Both the position numbers and the translations under genes were made by a program. Shown piece by piece: positions 6,797 to 14,215 of a DNA stretch of 37,143 nt. Under the pieces are notes generated by a model. It saw only the letters and a list, made by a program, of their open reading frames with translations, had not been told where the DNA came from and did no database searches. Every line of letters begins with the position of its first letter. Positions within the stretch are counted from its first letter, which is position 1. The DNA is from RGIG5579 sp045543495 (GTDB lineage: Bacteria > Bacillota > Clostridia > Oscillospirales > SIG627): assembly GCA_045543495.1 (NCBI GenBank), contig JAZQMO010000041.1, positions 1-37,143 of the forward strand, written 5' to 3'.

Positions 6797-6880
6797 GTTG
6801 AGGGAGTAGCAGGCGCTTCGCGCAGGTAGTCAACACATTGGTTTTTTTAACCTGGCTAACTTTAAATTGCGAGACTCATG
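6797..6880 (+). promoter_or_regulatory. yybP-ykoY manganese riboswitch aptamer
   Basis: The RNA carries the conserved elements of the yybP-ykoY family: GGGAGTAGC (6802-6810), GTCAACA (6829-6835), CCTGGCT (6851-6857) and GCGAGAC (6869-6875). Helix P1 pairs TGAG (6799-6802) with CTCA (6875-6878). This class senses Mn2+ and usually controls manganese exporters; the next gene is mntP, which supports the call. Confidence 0.92.
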
Positions 6881-6909
6881 CATAGAATAGCTATGCATGG
6901 GTCTTTTTT
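6873..6909 (+). terminator. Riboswitch-controlled terminator upstream of mntP
   Basis: A 13-bp stem (GACTCATGCATAG at 6873-6885, CTATGCATGGGTC at 6891-6903, one T-G pair) followed by six T. Its 5' arm includes the 3' strand of aptamer P1 (CTCA, 6875-6878), so aptamer and terminator exclude each other: Mn2+-bound aptamer should permit read-through and mntP expression. Confidence 0.92.
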
Positions 6910-6935
6910 ATTGCTCCCGAGAAAGGAATCTGAAT

Positions 6936-7529
6936 ATGATTGATTTTGTATTTATCACCACCAATCTTCTCCTTGGCATCGGTCTTGCCATGGATGCCTT
7001 TTCCGTTTCCCTTGCCGACGGCTTGACGGAACCGAAAATGAAAAAGGGGAAGATGGCCTTCATTGCCCTTCTCTTTGCCGTTTTTCAAGGGCTGATGCCC
7101 CTGATCGGTTGGATCTGTGTGCACAGCTTTGTGGAGCATTTCAAGGCCTTTGAGCCCTTTATTCCTTGGATCGCTTTGGCGCTTCTCGGATACATCGGCG
7201 GGAAAATGCTGTGGGAGGGTCTGCATCCCTGTCAGGACGGTGATACCTGCTGCATTGAAAAAAGAAAGCTTCGCCTCTCTGCCCTTTTGGTGCAAGGCGT
7301 TGCCACCTCCATTGATGCTCTTTCCGTTGGCTTTACCATTGCGGAATACGATCTGAAGGCGGCGCTTTTGGCGGTGGCCATCATTGCCGCAGTGACCTTT
7401 GTGATCTGCCTTGGCGGTGTGATTCTGGGAAAGACCTTTGGCACCAAGCTTTCAAACAAGGCCTCCATTCTCGGCGGTGTGATCCTGATTTTCATTGGTC
7501 TTGAGATCTTCATTTCCTCATTCTTTTAA
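6936..7529 (+). CDS. mntP: Manganese efflux pump MntP
   Basis: A 197-residue integral membrane protein with about six helices. The family's two inverted halves each carry a signature: GLAMDAFSVSLADG near the N-terminus and SIDALSVGF in the second half, with membrane-embedded Asp residues expected to bind Mn2+. It exports Mn2+ from the cytoplasm. The frame is open upstream to within the terminator, but the GAAAGGA at 6920-6926 and the homologous start MIDFVFITTN favour the ATG at 6936. Expression is governed by the Mn2+ riboswitch just upstream, a feed-forward export circuit. Monocistronic, closed by a terminator. Confidence 0.96.
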   Translation: MIDFVFITTNLLLGIGLAMDAFSVSLADGLTEPKMKKGKMAFIALLFAVFQGLMPLIGWICVHSFVEHFKAFEPFIPWIALALLGYIGGKMLWEGLHPCQDGDTCCIEKRKLRLSALLVQGVATSIDALSVGFTIAEYDLKAALLAVAIIAAVTFVICLGGVILGKTFGTKLSNKASILGGVILIFIGLEIFISSFF

Positions 7530-7543
7530 TATAAGCCCCACTC

Positions 7544-7574
7544 CCCCGAAGCCTCGGCTTCGGGGATTTTTTTG
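7544..7574 (+). terminator. Intrinsic terminator of mntP
   Basis: CCCCGAAGC (7544-7552), loop CTCG, GCTTCGGGG (7557-7565), then A and seven or more T. Confidence 0.93.
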
Positions 7575-7580
7575 CAAAAG

Positions 7581-7611
7581 AAAAAAGCTCTGTTTGATAC
7601 AGAGCTTTTTT
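7581..7611 (-). terminator. Terminator of rplM-rpsI
   Basis: AAAAAAGCTCTGT (7581-7593), loop TTGAT, ACAGAGCTTTTTT (7599-7611). It lies just past the rpsI stop on the minus strand and by sequence can act on both strands. Confidence 0.9.
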
Positions 7612-7625
7612 GTGAAGATAATAAC

Positions 7626-8033
7626 TTATCTCTTGGAGAACTGGGAAGCACGACGTGCGGCTTTGAGACCGTACTTCTTTCTTTCCTTCATTCTGGGGTC
7701 ACGGGTGAGAAGGCCGGCCTTCTTGAGAGTGGGACGGTAGGTCTCAGCATCTGCCTGAAGAAGGGCTCTGGAGATACCGTGACGGATGGCGCCTGCCTGA
7801 CCGGATACCCCGCCGCCTACGACGTTGCAAACGATGTCAAACTTGCCCATATTGCCGGTGAGCTCCAGGGGCTGACGAACGATGAGCTTGAGAGTCTCAA
7901 GACCAAAGTAATCATCAATATCTCTCTTGTTGATGGTGATCACGCCGGTACCGGGGTATACACGAACACGGGCGATGGAGTGCTTTCTTCTGCCGGTGCC
8001 GTAGAAATAAGGTTTTGCACTAGTGTAATTCAT
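7626..8033 (-). CDS. rpsI: 30S ribosomal protein S9
   Basis: A 135-residue protein with the family's hallmark segments: YGTGRRKHSIARVRVYPGTG near the N-terminus, GGGVSGQAGAIRHGISRAL in the middle, and the basic tail ending in SQFSKR that reaches the P-site tRNA in the small subunit. Full length. It follows rplM by 22 nt with its own AAGGAAG RBS, the standard bacterial L13-S9 pair. Confidence 0.99.
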   Translation of the reverse strand: MNYTSAKPYFYGTGRRKHSIARVRVYPGTGVITINKRDIDDYFGLETLKLIVRQPLELTGNMGKFDIVCNVVGGGVSGQAGAIRHGISRALLQADAETYRPTLKKAGLLTRDPRMKERKKYGLKAARRASQFSKR

Positions 8034-8055
8034 GGTTTTCTTCCTTTCTTCTTAA

Positions 8056-8484
8056 TCAGAACTCAAAGCTCTGGGGCTGCTGTGCAGCGTGCTGGTGAGC
8101 TTCGCCGGCATAAACTTTCAAGCGGGTCAGGCTCTTTCTGCCGATGGTGTTCTTAGGAAGCATTCCCTTCACTGCAAGGAAAATTGCCTTTTCGGGATTC
8201 TTGGACATCAGTTCCTTGTAACCGATCTCCTTGAGACCGCCGATGTAACCGGTGTGGTATCTGTACTTCTTCTGCTCCAGCTTCTTGCCGGTGAGAATTG
8301 CCTTATCTGCATTGATCACGATAACATACTCGCCGCAATCTACATGGGGAGTGAATTCGGGGCGGTTCTTACCACGGAGAATGTTGGCAGCGGCTGCTGC
8401 AACCTTTCCGAGAGGCTTGCCCTGCGCGTCGAGAACATACCATTTGCGCTCAATGGTTTCGGCTTTTGCCATAAAAGTGGACAT
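8056..8484 (-). CDS. rplM: 50S ribosomal protein L13
   Basis: A 142-residue L13, an early-assembling large-subunit protein. It shows ERKWYVLDAQGKPLGK, GKNRPEFTPHVDCGEYVIVI, the KKYRYHTGYIGGLKE segment, and KGMLPKNTIGR near the end. The open frame extends to 8514, but the TTGGAGG RBS directly upstream of the ATG at 8482-8484 (MSTFMAKAETIE) fixes the start. The transcript leader is only about 29 nt, so there is no room for a long structured ribosomal-protein leader. Confidence 0.99.
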   Translation of the reverse strand: MSTFMAKAETIERKWYVLDAQGKPLGKVAAAAANILRGKNRPEFTPHVDCGEYVIVINADKAILTGKKLEQKKYRYHTGYIGGLKEIGYKELMSKNPEKAIFLAVKGMLPKNTIGRKSLTRLKVYAGEAHQHAAQQPQSFEF

Positions 8485-8519
8485 TGCATTTCCTCCAAAT
8501 TTCTTAATTTGCAAGTGTC

Positions 8520-8548
8520 ATTATACCCTCTCGGGCAAGAACTGTCAA
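8520..8548 (-). promoter_or_regulatory. Consensus sigma-A promoter for rplM-rpsI
   Basis: Minus strand TTGACA (8543-8548), 17-bp spacer, TATAAT (8520-8525), exact consensus. The rest of 8549-8733 is AT-rich and holds nothing further that I can identify. Confidence 0.93.
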
Positions 8549-8733
8549 GCATTTTTGCGAAAAAAAAGATTTTTTATTTTCTTTCCTCTCGTTTTCTTCC
8601 GTTTTCTCTCAAATACTCGTTTTTTCAAACTTGCGGTTACACATTGTTTACAAATACATTTTGTCTTTCGGAGGAAAGCTCCACGGAAGGCTTTTGGGTT
8701 CTGTGGTCGACGCAAATCAGTGTCAAGAACGAA

Positions 8734-8757
8734 AAAAACTCGGTTTCCCGAGTTTTT
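8734..8757 (-). terminator. Terminator of the P-loop/prmA operon
   Basis: AAAAACTCGG (8734-8743), loop TTTC, CCGAGTTTTT (8748-8757), 4 bases beyond the prmA stop on the minus strand. Confidence 0.9.
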
Positions 8758-8761
8758 CTCT

Positions 8762-9709
8762 TTATTTGGTCCATTCCATACAGACCCACTCCTGATCGGA
8801 ATGGGTGGTGCGGTACACAAAGCCCGCTTCCAGAAGGGCCTCTTTCACCTCTTTTTCACGGGTGGTCAAAATCCCCGATGCCAAAAGGGTGCCGCCCTCC
8901 TTCAGGGCACGGTAAAGTATGGGGGCCATTTCCTTGATGATCTGCGCCACGATATTGGCAAAGATCAGGTCAAAGCCCTGCCCCATTTTCTCCCGATCCT
9001 CCTCGCTTTCCAGTACATTGCCGCAAATGAGGGTCAGGTCGGAGGCATCAATTTCGTTTTTCTCAAAATTTTCACGGGTGGTGCGAACAGCGGCTTCATC
9101 AATATCCACCGCAACAGTCTCCCCCGAGCCCAATTTTTTGGCGCCGATGGCGAGAATCCCCGAGCCGCAGCCCATATCCAGCACTCGGTCACCCCGCTTC
9201 AGGATGGGCTCCATGGCTTCCAGACAAAGGCGGGTGGTGGCGTGGGTTCCGCTGCCGAAGGCGGCGGCAGGATCAATATAAAGGATCTCTCTCCCCTCCG
9301 CCTCGGGGGGAACCTTCTCCCAGCTGGGCTGAATGAAAAGCTTTTCTCCCACGGGGAAGGGGTAAAAATACTGTTTCCAGCGCACATCCCAATCGCTGTT
9401 TTCCACCAGAACAATGCTTGCGCTCACATCGCTCCAACCAAGCTTTTGGCAAACGCCCAAGAGAAAATCACGGATCTCCTCCGCACGCCCTCTCTCCTCC
9501 CGCTCCAGATAAAACTTGATGGCGGGCGGTGCATTTTGCTGCTCCAGAAGCGCATCCTCAATATAATCGCAGAACATAGCGCCTGCATTTTCCACAAGAT
9601 CCGACAGGTCGCAGATCTCAAAGGTGTCATATCCCCCTGCAACAAGAAAGGTCGATACAAGATCGACCTTTTCTTGCGGCATCGAGAACGAAAGCTCGAT
9701 GTAATCCAT
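8762..9709 (-). CDS. prmA: Ribosomal protein L11 methyltransferase
   Basis: A 315-residue SAM-dependent enzyme that trimethylates L11. The N-terminal domain begins MDYIELSFSMPQEKVDLV; the catalytic domain has DPAAAFGSGTHATTRLCLEA, the SAM motif VLDMGCGSGILAIGAKKLG, the acidic VAVDIDEAAV and the PrmA-type NPPY-like FANIVAQII. The frame is open far upstream to 9871, but that extension is low-complexity sequence from another frame of the neighbouring gene; the ATG at 9707-9709 follows the upstream stop by one base and gives the normal length. Translationally coupled to the P-loop gene. Confidence 0.96.
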   Translation of the reverse strand: MDYIELSFSMPQEKVDLVSTFLVAGGYDTFEICDLSDLVENAGAMFCDYIEDALLEQQNAPPAIKFYLEREERGRAEEIRDFLLGVCQKLGWSDVSASIVLVENSDWDVRWKQYFYPFPVGEKLFIQPSWEKVPPEAEGREILYIDPAAAFGSGTHATTRLCLEAMEPILKRGDRVLDMGCGSGILAIGAKKLGSGETVAVDIDEAAVRTTRENFEKNEIDASDLTLICGNVLESEEDREKMGQGFDLIFANIVAQIIKEMAPILYRALKEGGTLLASGILTTREKEVKEALLEAGFVYRTTHSDQEWVCMEWTK

Positions 9710-9710
9710 A

Positions 9711-10121
9711 TCAGAACACGTACTTCTCAAGTTCCTTGGGAAGATCAGCCTGATCGATGGAGGAGGTGGTGATACACTGAACCTCATACTTCTCACAGAT
9801 CTTCTCCAGTCTGCCGAGGAACTCAACCCAAGCGGGGATCTCATCCTTGCAGATCTTGAGGGAGGAATCAATAAACAGATCCTTCACATCATAATTGGTG
9901 GCGAGAATGCCGCAAACGAGACCGTAAAGCTCGGCAGCATTTTTCACATCATACGCCTCGGTATCCACCAGACGAACCTTATGATTTACATCAAAAATAA
10001 GCTTATTGGACTTTTCAACACAAACCACGTGACCGGGAGAAACCTCCACTGCTTTGTTTGCAAGCTCGATCAGATGCTTCGTCTTGCCGCTGCCCTTTAA
10101 ACCGATGATCAATTTCAACAT
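9711..10121 (-). CDS. Small P-loop NTPase of unknown function
   Basis: A 136-residue protein beginning MLKLIIGLKGSGKTKHLIE, with Walker A (GLKGSGKT) at residues 7-14 and a possible Walker B DLFIDSSL around residue 80. It ends soon after QCITTSSIDQAD, too short for a full AAA or RecA domain. Proteins of this kind in Clostridia are often labelled PilT-like ATP-binding, a label with no functional support. The open frame extends upstream to 10211, but the AAAGGAATG at about 10132-10140 and the good N-terminus favour the ATG at 10119-10121. It shares the transcript with prmA, one base apart. Confidence 0.8.
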   Translation of the reverse strand: MLKLIIGLKGSGKTKHLIELANKAVEVSPGHVVCVEKSNKLIFDVNHKVRLVDTEAYDVKNAAELYGLVCGILATNYDVKDLFIDSSLKICKDEIPAWVEFLGRLEKICEKYEVQCITTSSIDQADLPKELEKYVF

Positions 10122-10170
10122 AGTAAATAACCATTCCTTTCCAAGCCGAAAGGCTCTTTTTCTTGCCAAT

Positions 10171-10199
10171 ATATTACCATATTTTGAACAAAGATGCAA
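10171..10199 (-). promoter_or_regulatory. Sigma-A-type promoter for the P-loop/prmA operon
   Basis: Minus strand TTGCAT (10194-10199), 17-bp spacer, TAATAT (10171-10176). A small AGCC-TTTC-GGCT hairpin follows in the leader (10144-10155). Confidence 0.65.
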
Positions 10200-10268
10200 T
10201 AGGAATTTCAAGCATTTTCAAAAAATAGTAAAATTTCGTGAAAATTTACAAGGAGAAGGGATGATTTT

Positions 10269-11585
10269 TTACAGTTTTGTATAGCCGGGCTTCTCCAAAA
10301 GGCGGAAAAGGTTGGTTTTATAGGCCTCAACACCGGGTTGATCAAAGGGATTGACCCCCAGCATATAGCCGCTGACGGCACAGGCAAGCTCGAAGAAATA
10401 GACCATATAGCCATAGTTTTCCTCGTCGGCCTTTTCCAAGGTGAGAAGCAGAGAGGCTACGCCGCCGTCGTTATGAGCAAGAGCGGTGCCGCGGACTGCA
10501 TTTTGGTTAACAAAATCAAGGCTCTTGCCCTGCAGATAGGCAATGCCGTCCATATCGCTTTCGGTTTCGGGAATGATAAAACTCTCTCGGGGCTCCTCCA
10601 GACCCAAAACGGTCTCGAACATCATTCTCTCGCCGTCCTGCACATACTGACCCAAGGAATGAAGGTCACGGGAGTAGATCACGGAGGCGGGGAAAAGGCC
10701 CTTACCATCCTTTCCTTCGGACTCACCGTAAAGCTGCTTGAGCCATTCGCCCATCTGCTCCATACGGGTGTGATAGGAGGCATAGATCTCAAGGGCCTTG
10801 CCGTTTCGATAGAAATAGTTTCTCAGGGCGGCATAGCGCAGACAGATATTGTCCTCGGCGGGGGTGGAATCAAACTCCTTCTTGGCCTTGGCGGCGCCCT
10901 GCATCATTTTTTCAATATCCGCACCGCTGACGGCAATGGGAAGAAGACCCACGGAGGTGAGAACGGAGAAGCGACCGCCGATGTTTCCGGGGACGGTGAA
11001 GCACTCATAGCCCTGAGAGACGGCAAACTCCTTCAGGGTGCCCTTTTTCACTCTTGCATCGGTAGTGACGAAAATACGCTCACGGGCGCCCTCGGCACCG
11101 TATTTTTTCTCCAGAAGCTCACGGAACACACGGAAGGCGATGGCGGGCTCGGTGGTGGTGCCGGATTTTGAGATCACATTGACACAAAGCTCCTTGCCCT
11201 CGCAAAGACGGACCAGATCGTTTAAGTGATCCCCGTCAAGACCAACCCCTGCAAAATAGATCTCGGGGCCGTTTTGACGAAGGGAATTGTGAAAATTGCC
11301 CTGCAAAAATTCAATGGCGGAGCGAGCGCCGAGATAAGAGCCTCCGATGCCGATGACCACAAAGACCTGACAGGTCTTGCGGATCTTTTCTGCGGCGGCC
11401 TTTACACGCTCAAATTCTTCTCTGTCATAATCCTCGGGCAGAGTGTACCAGCCCAAGGGCTGCTCCCCTTTTTCCCGCTCGGCCAAAACACGCTCATACG
11501 CCTTTTTTGCCTCGGGCAAAAGAGCAAGATATTCATTCTCCTTCACGAAGCTTTTGAAAAACTCCGTATTCAATTTCATAGCCAT
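10269..11585 (-). CDS. pgi: Glucose-6-phosphate isomerase
   Basis: A 438-residue PGI interconverting glucose-6-phosphate and fructose-6-phosphate in glycolysis. Visible motifs are VVIGIGGSYLGARSAIEFL, the phosphate-binding NVISKSGTTTEPA (about residue 140), GNIGGRFSVLTSVGLLP (PGI signature 1), HRAD-loop-equivalent regions around residues 290-330, and GVNPFDQPGVEAYK (near the catalytic Lys) close to the end. Length matches the compact Firmicutes enzymes. The ORF could begin at a TTG two codons upstream, but AAAGGAG lies 7 nt before the ATG at 11583-11585. Monocistronic. No convincing terminator was seen in 10200-10268. Confidence 0.97.
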   Translation of the reverse strand: MAMKLNTEFFKSFVKENEYLALLPEAKKAYERVLAEREKGEQPLGWYTLPEDYDREEFERVKAAAEKIRKTCQVFVVIGIGGSYLGARSAIEFLQGNFHNSLRQNGPEIYFAGVGLDGDHLNDLVRLCEGKELCVNVISKSGTTTEPAIAFRVFRELLEKKYGAEGARERIFVTTDARVKKGTLKEFAVSQGYECFTVPGNIGGRFSVLTSVGLLPIAVSGADIEKMMQGAAKAKKEFDSTPAEDNICLRYAALRNYFYRNGKALEIYASYHTRMEQMGEWLKQLYGESEGKDGKGLFPASVIYSRDLHSLGQYVQDGERMMFETVLGLEEPRESFIIPETESDMDGIAYLQGKSLDFVNQNAVRGTALAHNDGGVASLLLTLEKADEENYGYMVYFFELACAVSGYMLGVNPFDQPGVEAYKTNLFRLLEKPGYTKL

Positions 11586-11614
11586 ATTCAATCTCCTTTT
11601 CGGTTGCTTTTTAT

Positions 11615-11643
11615 ACTATACCTCCAACAACCAAAAAATACAA
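11615..11643 (-). promoter_or_regulatory. Probable sigma-A promoter for pgi
   Basis: Minus strand TTGTAT (11638-11643), 17-bp spacer, TATAGT (11615-11620), about 30 bp before the start codon. Confidence 0.55.
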
Positions 11644-11682
11644 GTGAAAATCGTAATATTTTTACATTTTTTCCGCAATCTA

Positions 11683-11711
11683 TTGACAGGCTTTTTCCAG
11701 TATGCTAAAAT
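11683..11711 (+). promoter_or_regulatory. Sigma-A promoter for the CRP-like regulator and ABC operon
   Basis: TTGACA (11683-11688), 17-bp spacer, TAAAAT (11706-11711). The palindrome at 11713-11732 directly follows the -10 and covers the expected start site. Confidence 0.85.
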
Positions 11712-11712
11712 T

Positions 11713-11732
11713 ACTGTGTCAAATGAGACAGT
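11713..11732 (+). promoter_or_regulatory. Probable operator (palindrome) of the CRP/FNR-type regulator
   Basis: ACTGTGTC-AAAT-GAGACAGT is an inverted repeat with 7 of 8 positions symmetric. CRP/FNR proteins bind such dimeric sites with half-sites near TGTCTC or TGTGA. Its place over the transcription start, ahead of a CRP-family gene, suggests negative autoregulation. Assignment of the binding protein is inference. Confidence 0.7.
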
Positions 11733-11745
11733 TTTGGAGGTATTT

Positions 11746-12396
11746 GTGAAAAAAGATAATCTCAAAGCTCTGACGGAATGTCCCTTACTGACGGGCTGTG
11801 ATCCCCAAGCGATCTATGAAGAAATGAAGCGTGCGGGAGCCTACGAGGAGGCCTTCTCCCAAAAGGATCTGATCCCTTGCCGAAAGGAAAACGAGGCTCG
11901 GGTGGGAATCTGCCTTGGAGGAAGAGCAGGGGTTTATTCCATCGGAAAGGAGAGCACTCTTCTCAATCGCTTGCGCCCCGGATCGGTTTTCGGCGTGGCT
12001 TCCCTGTATGCCGACGAGGATGCCGACACCCGAGTGATAGCGGAAACAGACACGCTGTTTCTCTTTTTGGAGCGAGAAAGCCTTGAGGTGCTTTTGGAGA
12101 ACAAAAGGATCCGAGAAAATTTGATTCGCTTTCTTTCGGGAAGGATCCGTTTTCTCACGGAAAAGATCTCCTCCTTCACCGCTCCCCTATCCGACGGAAA
12201 GCTTCGCCGATATCTGGAGCAAAATGCCGATGAAACGGGTCTTGTTTCCACCTTCCGCTCCTATGCCGAATTGGCACGGGCAACAAACCTTGGCAGAGCA
12301 AGCCTGTATCGGGCCATGCAAAGTCTGGAGGAGGAAGGGGTCATTCGCAAGGATGGCAAAAAAATATGGATGATCTCCAAAGAAAAACAGAAATGA
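11746..12396 (+). CDS. CRP/FNR-family transcriptional regulator
   Basis: A 216-residue regulator. The N-terminal half is a cyclic-nucleotide-binding-type beta-barrel (about residues 15-125, with GGRAGVYSIGKE and RPGSVFGVASLYADE); a dimerisation helix follows (FLSGRIRFLTEKISSF), then a C-terminal HTH_Crp domain with YAELARATNLGRASLYRAMQ as recognition helix region. The effector cannot be told: the cAMP phosphate-cassette motif is absent and there is no N-terminal cysteine cluster for an FeS centre, so it is neither classical CRP nor FNR. Start is the GTG at 11746 with TTTGGAGG 5 nt upstream; the frame is open far upstream but that part is intergenic. It leads the ABC transporter operon, its likely target. 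Confidence 0.9.
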   Translation: MKKDNLKALTECPLLTGCDPQAIYEEMKRAGAYEEAFSQKDLIPCRKENEARVGICLGGRAGVYSIGKESTLLNRLRPGSVFGVASLYADEDADTRVIAETDTLFLFLERESLEVLLENKRIRENLIRFLSGRIRFLTEKISSFTAPLSDGKLRRYLEQNADETGLVSTFRSYAELARATNLGRASLYRAMQSLEEEGVIRKDGKKIWMISKEKQK

Positions 12397-12406
12397 GGTA
12401 GAAAAA

Positions 12407-13450
12407 ATGAAACGATTGTTCAGTCTTCTTTTGGCCCTTGGCTTGATTTTCAGCCTTGCGGCTTGCTCGGCACAGCCCGTTACCGAAACGGCAGAGGAAC
12501 CGAAGGGGACCGAAGAAGGTACAAAAACCGAGGACGCTACCCTGACGGACGACACCACCATTCGTATGATGGCCATGACAGGCCCCACGGGAATGGGACT
12601 TGCCAAGCTCATTGCCAATGACAAGGCCGAGAGCGGCAACAAGTGCGATTACGAGATCGAATTGGTCGCCTCCCCCGACAAGGTGGTGGCCCCCATTTCG
12701 GGCGATCAGATCGACATTGCCGCAGTGCCCATCAATCTGGCTTCTACTCTGTATAAGAAAACCGAAGGCAAGATCCGTATTCTCGCCGCCAACACCTTGG
12801 GTGTGCTTCACATTGTGGAGGACGGGGACACCGTCAAATCCGTGGCCGATCTGAAGGGGAAGACCATTTATGCCCCCAACCCCGGCTCCACCCCCGAATA
12901 TGTGCTTCGTTATGTATTGAAGGAAAACGGCATTGATCCCGACAAGGATGTGACGCTGGAATTTCTCACCGGCGGCGATGAGGTTGCTGCCAAGCTTTCC
13001 GCCACCCCCGGCGCTGTCGGTATGCTGCCTGAGCCCAAGCTTTCCGCTTTTCTGACCCAAAGCACCTCCTTCAAAAAGGCCCTTGATATGACCGAGGAAT
13101 GGAACAAGGTTGCAGGAGAGAAAAACACCTTGGTGCAGGGTGTCTTTGTTGCCAGAGCAGAGTTTGTTAAGGAGCATCCCGCTCTTGTTGCCGCTTTTCT
13201 GGATGACTACAACGCCAGCCAAAAGGCGGTCAACGAAAATGTTGACGAGGGTGCAAAGCTTGTGGTAGAGGCAGGGATCATTCCCAAGGAGCCTCTTGCC
13301 AAGAAGGCCATTCCCGGAAGCAACATCACCTTCATGGAGGGGGAAAAGATGAAGAGTGCGGTCTCCAAGTGCTTGAAGGTTTTGTTTGAGGCCAATTCAG
13401 CCTCCGTTGGCGGCGCACTTCCCGCCGATGATATCTACTACGCTCGATAA
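12407..13450 (+). CDS. ABC transporter substrate-binding lipoprotein (NitT/TauT/SsuA type)
   Basis: A 347-residue lipoprotein: basic start MKRLFSLLLALGLIFSLAAC with a lipobox LAAC (Cys about 20), then an acidic Thr/Glu-rich linker to about residue 48. The mature domain (TIRMMAMTGPTGMGLAKLI, IDIAAVPINLASTLYKKT, LKGKTIYAPNPGSTPEYVLR, AFLDDYNASQKAVNENVDEG) follows the type II periplasmic-binding-protein pattern of the SsuA/TauA/NMT1-like family. These bind sulfonates, nitrate, bicarbonate or thiamine precursors; the ligand here is not evident. It follows the regulator by 10 nt and precedes its permease by 3 nt. Confidence 0.9.
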   Translation: MKRLFSLLLALGLIFSLAACSAQPVTETAEEPKGTEEGTKTEDATLTDDTTIRMMAMTGPTGMGLAKLIANDKAESGNKCDYEIELVASPDKVVAPISGDQIDIAAVPINLASTLYKKTEGKIRILAANTLGVLHIVEDGDTVKSVADLKGKTIYAPNPGSTPEYVLRYVLKENGIDPDKDVTLEFLTGGDEVAAKLSATPGAVGMLPEPKLSAFLTQSTSFKKALDMTEEWNKVAGEKNTLVQGVFVARAEFVKEHPALVAAFLDDYNASQKAVNENVDEGAKLVVEAGIIPKEPLAKKAIPGSNITFMEGEKMKSAVSKCLKVLFEANSASVGGALPADDIYYAR

Positions 13451-13453
13451 ACG

Positions 13454-14215
13454 ATGAAAAAGATCTTCAAAAGGGCGGCGATCACAGTCGCCGCCCTCCT
13501 TTTTTGGATCCTTATTTGGTTTTTTGTGGCAGAAAAGGTCTCCCTCCCCTTGGTGCTTCCTTCTCCGAGAAAGGTATTCCCCGCTCTTCTCGGGCTTATG
13601 GGAACGGGTGAGTTTTACGCCGTACTGCTTCGCTCCTTTTGGCACGTGACCCTGGGCTTTTTGGGCGGTATGGTGCTGGGCTTTGCCTTGGGATTTTTGA
13701 CCTATTATCTCTCTCCCGTCAAAGCCCTTGTCTCTCCCCTGATGGCCATTGTTCGCGCCACCCCCGTAGCCTCCTTTATTTTGGTGGTGCTCTTTTGGAT
13801 GGAAAAGGAGAGCGTTCCCACCTTTATCAGCCTTTTGATGGTGCTCCCCATTGTGTGGCAGAACACGGTTTTGGGGCTGGAAAAGAGAGACCGAGGCCTT
13901 TCGGAAATGGCCAAGGTATTCAATCTCGGCAGGATCAAAACCTTTTTTCACATGGATCTTCCGCAGGTGATGGGCTTTGTCATCGGAGCGGGAAAGGCAG
14001 GCCTTGGGCTTGCCTGGAAGGCGGGCGTTGCCGCCGAGGTTTTGGCTCTGCCCAAGGAATCGGTAGGATACATGATCTACAATGCCAAGATGTATTTAGA
14101 AATGGAGGAGCTTTACGCTTGGACCATTGCCATTATTCTGTTCAGCGTTCTCTTTGAAAAGCTGTTCTTTTTCCTTTTGAAAGAAAGGAGGTCGGGCTAT
14201 GCTTACCTTAGATAA
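13454..14215 (+). CDS. ABC transporter permease (SsuC/TauC type)
   Basis: A 253-residue BPD-type permease with about six hydrophobic segments, the first at residues 8-28. The cytoplasmic EAA loop is seen as MAKVFNLGRIKTFFHMDLPQ and GAGKAGLGLAWKAGVAAEVL (about residues 153-200), the part that docks on the ATPase. It begins 3 nt after the substrate-binding protein stop and overlaps the ATPase gene by 17 nt. The combination of one lipoprotein, one permease and one ATPase predicts a homodimeric importer. Confidence 0.92.
   Translation: MKKIFKRAAITVAALLFWILIWFFVAEKVSLPLVLPSPRKVFPALLGLMGTGEFYAVLLRSFWHVTLGFLGGMVLGFALGFLTYYLSPVKALVSPLMAIVRATPVASFILVVLFWMEKESVPTFISLLMVLPIVWQNTVLGLEKRDRGLSEMAKVFNLGRIKTFFHMDLPQVMGFVIGAGKAGLGLAWKAGVAAEVLALPKESVGYMIYNAKMYLEMEELYAWTIAIILFSVLFEKLFFFLLKERRSGYAYLR

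Noticed and set aside
8485..8760. L13-type autoregulatory leader upstream of rplM
   Set aside because: The consensus promoter at 8520-8548 leaves a leader of about 29 nt, too short for such a structure.
12341..13222. 293-residue minus-strand open frame
   Set aside because: Opposite the substrate-binding lipoprotein with its signal peptide and lipobox; no recognisable domain.
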